A DNA stretch of 19,927 bases from an uncultured Burkholderiales bacterium (GTDB lineage: Bacteria > Pseudomonadota > Gammaproteobacteria > Burkholderiales > Burkholderiaceae_D): contig CALMOR010000119.1 in NCBI GenBank assembly GCA_937872165.1, positions 33,429-53,355 on the forward strand, in the 5' to 3' direction. Under the pieces are notes generated by a model, which searched no databases, was not told the DNA's origin, and worked only from the letters and a program-made list of their open reading frames with translations. The position numbers and the translations under genes are program-made. Of the stretch, positions 14,228 to 19,927 are shown in pieces (within the stretch, counting starts at the first letter, position 1; every line of letters starts with the position of its first letter).

Positions 14228-14245
14228 CGTTGGACGCGTCCGACG
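14228..14245. repeat. 18-bp palindrome between lysR and tautomerase genes
   Basis: CGTTGGACGCGTCCGACG is an inverted repeat with one T/G mismatch pair, centred on the perfect GGACGCGTCC. It lies 36 bp past the LysR-family gene stop. It could be an operator or the stem of a weak terminator; no T-run follows on either strand. Confidence 0.3.
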
Positions 14246-14280
14246 TGTCGAAGCCGGTCGACCCCGAGCGGCGCGTCCCG

Positions 14281-15177
14281 TCACGATGCTTGCAGGTCGG
14301 ATAACTCGTCGTCGACGGTCGCGAGCAGGATGGCGGCGAGTCGCCTCACGGCTCCGTTCGGCTCGCCTTCGGCGTAATGCATCGCCAACGGCATCGCCGG
14401 CAACGGCGGCAGGAAGGGATCGGCGTCGAGCATCCTCAAGGAGTCCGGGATGTCGAACGGGGTGCGGAGCGTGACGCCCAAGCCGGCTTTCGTCGCTGCC
14501 CAGAGACCCGTCAGACTCGGACTGCTGAACGCGATCCGCCAGGCGATGCCGGCGCGGTCCAGTGCCTCGGTCCCCGCGGCGCGGAACGAACACGGAGGAT
14601 TGAACACGACCAGCGGCAACGGCTCGTCGCCCCGACGGTCTGCGCCGGGCCATCGGGGCGACGCTATCCAGCAGACCGGCATGCGCGCGATCCGCTTCGC
14701 GTGCGGTCCCTCCGTGCCGTCTCCCCAGGCGAGAACGATGTCCAGGTCGCCGCTGCTCGTCCTGTCGATCAGCGGCCGGCTCTGATCGACCTGGACTTCT
14801 ATCCGCACCTTCGGATGCGTTCGCGCGAAGACGGCGAGCACGTCGGGCAACCAGTTCTCCGCGAAGTCCTGCGGCATGCCGAGACGAACCCGGCCCTCGA
14901 CTTCCTCGCCGTGCATGCGTTCGACGGCTTCGTCGTTGAGCGCGAGGATCCGCTTCGCATAGCTCAACAGGTGCTCGCCTGAGACGGTTAGCACGAGCCC
15001 GCGACCGGACTTCCGGACGAGTGGCCGGCCGACCTGCTCCTCCAGCTTTCGTAGCTGCGTACTGATGGCCGACTGGGACCGGCCGACGCGATCCGCGGCA
15101 CGCGTGAAGCTGCCCAGTTCGAAACCCAGCACGAACGTGCGCAGCACACCGATGTCGAGATTGGTACGGACGCTCAT
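14281..15177 (-). CDS. LysR-family transcriptional regulator
   Basis: A 298-residue LTTR. The N-terminal winged helix-turn-helix spans about residues 8-65 (LRTFVLGFELGSFTRAADRV, SQSAISTQLRKLEEQVG, PLVRKSGRGLVLT). It is followed by a linker helix and the effector-binding domain starting near GRVRLGMPQDFAENWL. The ATG at 15177 is preceded by GGAG with 9-nt spacing, and it starts the family's usual N-terminus. The inducer is unknown. The probable target is the tautomerase gene downstream. A perfect palindrome GTTCGCGAAC at 15278-15287, about 100 bp upstream, may be an autoregulatory site. Confidence 0.92.
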   Translation of the reverse strand: MSVRTNLDIGVLRTFVLGFELGSFTRAADRVGRSQSAISTQLRKLEEQVGRPLVRKSGRGLVLTVSGEHLLSYAKRILALNDEAVERMHGEEVEGRVRLGMPQDFAENWLPDVLAVFARTHPKVRIEVQVDQSRPLIDRTSSGDLDIVLAWGDGTEGPHAKRIARMPVCWIASPRWPGADRRGDEPLPLVVFNPPCSFRAAGTEALDRAGIAWRIAFSSPSLTGLWAATKAGLGVTLRTPFDIPDSLRMLDADPFLPPLPAMPLAMHYAEGEPNGAVRRLAAILLATVDDELSDLQAS

Positions 15178-15534
15178 CGTCGAGGACTCCAGTCGATCGC
15201 GACACAGGACGGACGACCGATGGGACGAGGCCCTCCATCGATCGCGAGGGTCGGCGCGCCGGTGAAATCTCGGTATCGTTCGCGAACCATGCACGGATTC
15301 TAGGTCCGACCCCGGCGTGCGGGTTGCGGACTATGATGTCGTGCCGTCGACGCCCCGTCCGCGCCAGCCTTCGCTCCTGACCTCGAACCTGCAGGCACTG
15401 CTCCGACCGGCGAGGGTTCGACGCTCTCTTGCATCCGACCCGTCATCGATGACGAAACCGCACGCGATCTCGGCTCGTCCCTTCGGCACCGGCTTCCGTC
15501 CGACGGCGCGCTCGGCCCTTTCTCCCGTTCTTCG
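15178..15534. other. Divergent intergenic region between lysR and DUF427 genes
   Basis: 357 bp between two divergent genes. It contains the palindrome GTTCGCGAAC (15278-15287) and a TATGAT (15332-15337, 5/6 to the -10 consensus) that could drive the DUF427 gene, although no -35 is apparent and the leader would be about 190 nt. I see no further gene. Confidence 0.4.
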
Positions 15535-16089
<555 letters not shown>

Positions 16090-16245
16090 GGGACCGGAGC
16101 GACGGCGTCGTTGCCCGAGGTCATCGGGCCATCGTCGTCGGCGCGTGGGACGGCAACGGAGCGGCGCTGGTCGGTCGATCGCGCGAAGACCCTCGCCGCG
16201 TCATGTCGCGCGTGCCGCGGTGATTGCGTGAAAGGGAGGCAGGAG

Positions 16246-17073
16246 ATGAACCACCGCCGGTCGCTCGTGCGACGTCGTCTGCTGCGGATGCTCGCGGCTT
16301 CGTGGCTGGTGCCGACGGCCGGGACCGCGGAGCCGGTGGGCCCGATGCTCGTCGGGACTTTCGCGCCGACCGGCGTCTTGCGCGCGTCGATCAATCTCGG
16401 CAATCCCGTCCTCGCGAACCGGCCACGTCCCGATGACCGGCCGGTCGGCGTGTCGGTCGATCTGGCCGAACGACTCGCGATGCGGCTCGGCGTCCCGCTC
16501 GAACTCGTCGTGCTCGACGCCGCGGGCAAGTCGGTCGAGGCCGTCACCGGCGGCCAGGCCGACGTGGGCTTCTTCGCGATCGACCCGATGCGCGGCGAGG
16601 ACATCGCTTTCACGCCGGCCTACGTGCTGATCGAGGGCGCCTACCTCGTCCGCGACGACTCGACGATCCGCGACAACGACGACGTCGATCGCGAAGGGCG
16701 ACGCGTCGTCGTCGGCAAGGGCAGCGCCTACGACCTCTATCTGACGCGGGAGCTCAGGCACGCGACGCTGGAAAGGGCGGCGACCTCGCCGCGCGTCACC
16801 GATACCTTCGTCGAGTCGCATGCGGACGTCGCGGCCGGCGTGCGCCAGCAACTGGAGGCCGACGCGCGTCGCATCGCCGGTCTGCGCGTACTCGACGGGC
16901 GCTTCATGGTGATCGAGCAGGCGATGGGCATCGCGCGCGGTCGCGGTCGCCCGGCGCTCGCGTTCCTGAATGCCTTCGTCGAGGACGCGAAGGGGAGCGG
17001 CTTCGTCGCGGCGTCGCTCGCGCGTCACCGCGTCGACGGAGCGCTGGTGGCCCCTCCGGCCGGAACGCTCTAG
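16246..17073 (+). CDS. Periplasmic substrate-binding protein, amino-acid type (SBP family 3), orphan
   Basis: A 275-residue exported protein. The Arg-rich N-terminus (RRSLVRRRLLRML) and hydrophobic stretch end in TAGTA-EP near residue 28, consistent with a Sec or possibly Tat signal peptide. The mature part has the SBP_bac_3 pattern: GVLRASINLGNPVLA, PVGVSVDLAERLAMRLGVPL, QADVGFFAIDPMRGEDIAFT and KGSAYDLYLTREL. Such proteins bind small polar ligands, often amino acids, and deliver them to ABC permeases or sensors. No permease or ATPase gene accompanies it. GGGAGG at 16234-16239 with 6-nt spacing supports the ATG at 16246. It converges with the oxidoreductase gene 13 bp away. Confidence 0.87.
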   Translation: MNHRRSLVRRRLLRMLAASWLVPTAGTAEPVGPMLVGTFAPTGVLRASINLGNPVLANRPRPDDRPVGVSVDLAERLAMRLGVPLELVVLDAAGKSVEAVTGGQADVGFFAIDPMRGEDIAFTPAYVLIEGAYLVRDDSTIRDNDDVDREGRRVVVGKGSAYDLYLTRELRHATLERAATSPRVTDTFVESHADVAAGVRQQLEADARRIAGLRVLDGRFMVIEQAMGIARGRGRPALAFLNAFVEDAKGSGFVAASLARHRVDGALVAPPAGTL

Positions 17074-17086
17074 ACGCGTCGCGACC

Positions 17087-18085
17087 TCACGCGACGGCCG
17101 AAGCCGCGGACAGGACGTCCGCCGCGATCTCGTAGGAACGCAGCCGCGCCGCGTGATCGTGGATCTGCGAGGTCAGCATCAGTTCGTCCGCGCCCGTGCG
17201 CTCGATGAAGGCTTCGAGCGTCCGCGCGACCACGTCGTGCGTGCCGATCGCCGAGCACGACAGCACCTGCGACAGCAGCGCCTTCTCGTGGGGACCGATA
17301 CGCTCCATGAAGCCTTCGACCGGTACCGGCAACGGCGTCGGACGGCCGCTGCGCAGGTTGATGAACGCCTGCTGCATCGACGACGCGCGGTACACGGCTT
17401 CGTCCCCGGTATCGGCCGCGAACACGTTGAAGCCGAGCATCACGTAAGGCTTGGGGAGCTGCTGCGAAGGGCGGAACTGCGCGCGATAGAGCTCGATGGC
17501 GTCGATCATCTGCCCCGGCGCGAAATGCGACGCGAACGCGTAGGGCAGCCCGAGCGCCGCCGCGAGCTGCGCTCCGAAGAGGCTCGAGCCGAGGATCCAC
17601 AACGGCACTTCGAGGCCCGTGCCGGGAACGGCGCGGACCGGCTGACGCGGCGACGCGGAGAAGTAGTCGGCGAGTTCGAGCACGTCCTGTGGAAAGGCGT
17701 CGGCATCCGAGTCGAGCGTGCGGCGCATCGCCCGCGCCGTCAGCGGATCGGAACCCGGCGCGCGGCCGAGGCCGAGGTCGATGCGTCCGGGATAGAGCGA
17801 CTCGAGCGTGCCGAACTGCTCGGCGATCACGAGCGGCGAATGATTCGGCAACATGATGCCGCCGGCCCCGACGCGGATCCGCGACGTGCCGCCGGCCACG
17901 TGCCCGATCAGGATCGCGGTCGCGGCGCTGGCGACGCCGGGCATGCCGTGGTGCTCGGCGAGCCAGTAGCGGTTGTAGCCCCAGCGCTCCGCATGGCGCG
18001 CGAGATCGAGCGTGTTGCGGAACGACTGCGCGGCATCGCTGCCCTGGGCGATCGGGGAGAGGTCGAGTACGGAATAGGGAGTCAT
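17087..18085 (-). CDS. LLM-class flavin-dependent oxidoreductase (YhbW-like)
   Basis: A 332-residue bacterial luciferase-like TIM-barrel protein, expected to use reduced FMN. Family stretches are MTPYSVLDLSPIAQG, RYWLAEHHGMPGVASAA, RIRVGAGGIMLPNHSPLVIA and PGRIDLGLGRAPGSD. The length matches E. coli YhbW (about 335). The physiological substrate is unknown. The ATG at 18085 gives the canonical N-terminus; an upstream TTG at 18118 would add 11 unlikely residues. Its promoter region is shared divergently with the EAL-domain gene. Confidence 0.92.
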   Translation of the reverse strand: MTPYSVLDLSPIAQGSDAAQSFRNTLDLARHAERWGYNRYWLAEHHGMPGVASAATAILIGHVAGGTSRIRVGAGGIMLPNHSPLVIAEQFGTLESLYPGRIDLGLGRAPGSDPLTARAMRRTLDSDADAFPQDVLELADYFSASPRQPVRAVPGTGLEVPLWILGSSLFGAQLAAALGLPYAFASHFAPGQMIDAIELYRAQFRPSQQLPKPYVMLGFNVFAADTGDEAVYRASSMQQAFINLRSGRPTPLPVPVEGFMERIGPHEKALLSQVLSCSAIGTHDVVARTLEAFIERTGADELMLTSQIHDHAARLRSYEIAADVLSAASAVA

Positions 18086-18141
18086 GTCGCGACTTGGGGT
18101 TGGATGCGACGAACACAACCGCGACGAACGCCGAACGAATC

Positions 18142-18168
18142 TAAAGCTTGTCGATCCGTTGCCGATAG
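18142..18168 (+). promoter_or_regulatory. Near-consensus sigma-28 (FliA) promoter
   Basis: TAAAGCTT (18142-18149), then 11 bp, then GCCGATAG (18161-18168). The E. coli FliA consensus is TAAAGTTT-N11-GCCGATAA, so each box matches 7 of 8 with exact spacing. It points at the c-di-GMP phosphodiesterase gene, whose ATG is 57 bp beyond the -10 box. Confidence 0.75.
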
Positions 18169-18225
18169 GGGGTGCAGAGCGGCCGCCGAGGGCCGTGGCA
18201 CGCGCTTCCCTACCGAGAGAGTCCG

Positions 18226-19446
18226 ATGCAGACGCTGGCCCACACCCGGGTTCTCCTGGTCGAGGAACGACACGATTACCAGGAAAAGCTGCGAAGGATG
18301 CTGGAGAAGGTCGGCTGCTCGCTCATCGACACCGCGAGCGAAGGTCAGGAGGGACTCGACCTGCTGCAGGCATCCGTCGAAGGCGTCGCCCTCGTCGTCT
18401 GCAACCTCGACATCGCCGGCATGGACGGGCTCGAGTTCGTCCGTCATGCGTCGCGACTCGGCGTCGGAGGACTGATCCTCTACTCGAAGCACGACGATGC
18501 CGTCCGCTCGTCGGCCGAGTGGATGGCACGCGCGTACGAGGCGCCGCTGCTGGGCGTGCTGAGCGTCCCGTTCGATCTCGGCGCGCTGGCGGCGCTGGTG
18601 CGGCGTCTGCATGTCGAGAGGATCGTGTTCTCGGACGTGCTGGGGGACCTCGAGCGGCCCGGGAACGCCAACAGCGAAGCGATCGACGAGCTTCGCGCGG
18701 CCATCGATCAACGGCAGTTCGTTCCCCATTACCAGCCCAAGGTCTGCCTTCGCACCGGCGACATCCTCGGCGTCGAGGCGCTCGCCCGCTGGGAGCATCC
18801 GGAGCTCGGCCTTCTCGCGCCGGTCCACTTCATCGGCCTGATGGAGAGCACCGGACTGATCGGGCCGATGACCCACCTGCTGCTCGAGCAGGCGGCCGAC
18901 GACGCGGTCGGCTGGGCGAAAGACGGACTGCAGTTTCCGATCGCGATCAACGTGTCGCCGCTGACGCTCGAACGTCCGGCGAGCGCGAAGGACTTGCTCG
19001 CGACGATCGGTCGATCCGGTGTCCGACCGTCGCGTTTCACGTTCGAGATCACCGAGAAGGCGTTCGCGAAGGACGCGACGACCGTCCTCGAGAACGTGCT
19101 GCGCCTGCGCATGAAGGGATGCGGGATCGCGGTGGACGACTTCGGCACGGGCTATTCGTCGCTGCAGCAACTCGATCGAACGCCGATCACGGAGCTGAAG
19201 CTCGATCGCTCGTTCGTCCGTCGCGTCACGTCGAACGGCAAGGCCGCCTCCATCGTCGCGTCCACGATCGACCTCGCGCGAAAGCTCGAGCTCAAGACGG
19301 TCGCCGAAGGCATCGACACCCGGGAGCAGCGCGAGCATCTCGCCGCGCTCGGCTGCGACATGGGCCAGGGCTATCTGTTCGCCAAGCCGTTGCGACGGGA
19401 CGAACTGGAGCGCTGGGCGCGGTCGCCCACCGCTGTCGCGGCATGA
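18226..19446 (+). CDS. EAL-domain c-di-GMP phosphodiesterase with degenerate receiver domain
   Basis: A 406-residue protein. Residues about 7-125 are a CheY-like receiver with the acidic pair E13/E14, but Asn60 occupies the phosphoacceptor position (VVCNLDIAGMDG) and Val114 replaces the conserved Lys before Pro (LSVPF). It is therefore probably not phosphorylated in the usual way. Residues about 150-400 are an EAL domain hydrolysing c-di-GMP to pGpG. The catalytic and metal-binding set looks complete: EAL (184-186), N in INVS, E in FEITE, DD in VDDFGTGYSSL, K in ELKLD, E in TVAEGID and Q in MGQGYLFAKP. The architecture resembles RocR of Pseudomonas. The ATG at 18226 is preceded by GAGAG. A sigma-28 promoter upstream suggests expression with late flagellar genes. 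Confidence 0.93.
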   Translation: MQTLAHTRVLLVEERHDYQEKLRRMLEKVGCSLIDTASEGQEGLDLLQASVEGVALVVCNLDIAGMDGLEFVRHASRLGVGGLILYSKHDDAVRSSAEWMARAYEAPLLGVLSVPFDLGALAALVRRLHVERIVFSDVLGDLERPGNANSEAIDELRAAIDQRQFVPHYQPKVCLRTGDILGVEALARWEHPELGLLAPVHFIGLMESTGLIGPMTHLLLEQAADDAVGWAKDGLQFPIAINVSPLTLERPASAKDLLATIGRSGVRPSRFTFEITEKAFAKDATTVLENVLRLRMKGCGIAVDDFGTGYSSLQQLDRTPITELKLDRSFVRRVTSNGKAASIVASTIDLARKLELKTVAEGIDTREQREHLAALGCDMGQGYLFAKPLRRDELERWARSPTAVAA

Positions 19447-19550
19447 CCACGCATCGCTGAAACGCGGAGGCGGCCGAAGGGCTGCGTGCTAAGCTGCGAC
19501 GGCAAGAAGAGGCGTCCCGACCGGTGCGGACAACTCGAAGCAACAGCATC

Positions 19551-19585
19551 GCAGCCACCTCGACCCCGGAGCGTGGCTGTTTTTT
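19551..19585 (+). terminator. Intrinsic terminator between the EAL gene and surE
   Basis: CAGCCAC (19552-19558) pairs with GTGGCTG (19573-19579), probably extended inward by CTC/GAG with a bulged C, followed by six T (19580-19585). It lies about 105 bp after the EAL gene stop and 40 bp before surE. It should insulate the two transcription units. Confidence 0.75.
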
Positions 19586-19625
19586 CGTGGCACGCCGGAC
19601 GGCAGGACCCGAGCCGATTCACGCA

Positions 19626-19927
19626 ATGCGCATCCTGGTCTCCAACGACGACGGCTATTTCGCGCCGGGCATCGTCGCCCTCGCGAAGGCGATGCGGGAG
19701 ATCGGCGAGGTCACGGTGGTCGCGCCCGAACAGAACCAGAGCGGCGCTTCGCACTCGCTGACGCTGAACCGTCCGCTCTCGGTCCACGAGACCGAGAGCG
19801 GCTTCCGCTACGTCGACGGCACGCCGACCGACTGCGTGCACATCGCGTTGACCGGCCTCCTCGGCGAGCGGCCCGACGTCGTCGTCTCGGGCATCAACAA
19901 CGGCCAGAACATGGGCGACGACACGAT
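19626..19927 (+). CDS. surE: 5'/3'-nucleotidase SurE, N-terminal part (3' end outside window)
   Basis: The frame is open to the window edge and encodes 100 residues of SurE, a metal-dependent nucleoside monophosphatase, often with some exopolyphosphatase activity. The start MRILVSNDDGYFAPGI contains the metal-binding Asp pair, followed by VAPEQNQSGASHSLTL, VDGTPTDCVHIAL and VVVSGINNGQNMGDD. These include the conserved Ser and Asn ligand positions. In many betaproteobacteria surE begins a surE-pcm-nlpD-rpoS group; here the following genes are not visible. No strong ribosome binding site precedes the ATG. Confidence 0.95.
   Translation, partial: MRILVSNDDGYFAPGIVALAKAMREIGEVTVVAPEQNQSGASHSLTLNRPLSVHETESGFRYVDGTPTDCVHIALTGLLGERPDVVVSGINNGQNMGDDT

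Overview
This window is chromosomal DNA from a high-GC proteobacterium, most probably a betaproteobacterium of Burkholderiales type. The best evidence is the central translation cluster: tRNA-Val(GAC), thrS, infC, rpmI, rplT, pheS, pheT, ihfA, a MerR-family gene and tRNA-Pro(GGG), all on the + strand in the order familiar from that class. The genus cannot be fixed from the sequence alone.

Left part (1-4680): the 3' end of an exopolyphosphatase gene (ppx, +) converges on a leftward run of five genes. In transcription order these are a PlcP/LpxH-type metallophosphoesterase, a GT4 glycosyltransferase, diacylglycerol kinase, a SixA-type histidine phosphatase and an OlsB-type ornithine acyltransferase. 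The first four genes are joined by three consecutive 4-nt ATGA stop/start overlaps. The set reads as a phosphorus-economy locus: phospholipid cleavage to diacylglycerol, glycosylation of the diacylglycerol or its recycling to phosphatidate, a phosphorus-free ornithine lipid branch, and polyphosphate hydrolysis. Three 11-bp-spaced Pho-box-like half-sites precede the first gene.

Centre (4681-13241): the translation cluster. It has noteworthy non-coding parts: a hairpin-rich leader with an intrinsic terminator just before thrS, an AUC initiation codon for infC, a large REP-like palindrome between infC and rpmI, a hairpin and small ORF between rplT and pheS, a candidate ihfA promoter inside pheT, and a GTGA overlap linking ihfA to merR. 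tRNA-Pro has a consensus extended -10 promoter and a strong terminator.

Right part (13242-18085): a looser, accessory-looking stretch. It begins with about 470 bp without a recognisable gene that carries a 19-nt near-copy of the tRNA-Pro 3' end (an att-like repeat). Then come a tautomerase and a LysR regulator (both -), a DUF427 protein and an orphan amino-acid-type periplasmic binding protein (both +), and an LLM-class flavin oxidoreductase (-).

End (18086-19927): a c-di-GMP phosphodiesterase gene with an N-terminal receiver domain. The receiver has lost its phosphoacceptor Asp and its conserved Lys, and the gene is preceded by a near-consensus flagellar sigma-28 (FliA) promoter. After a terminator, the window ends inside surE.
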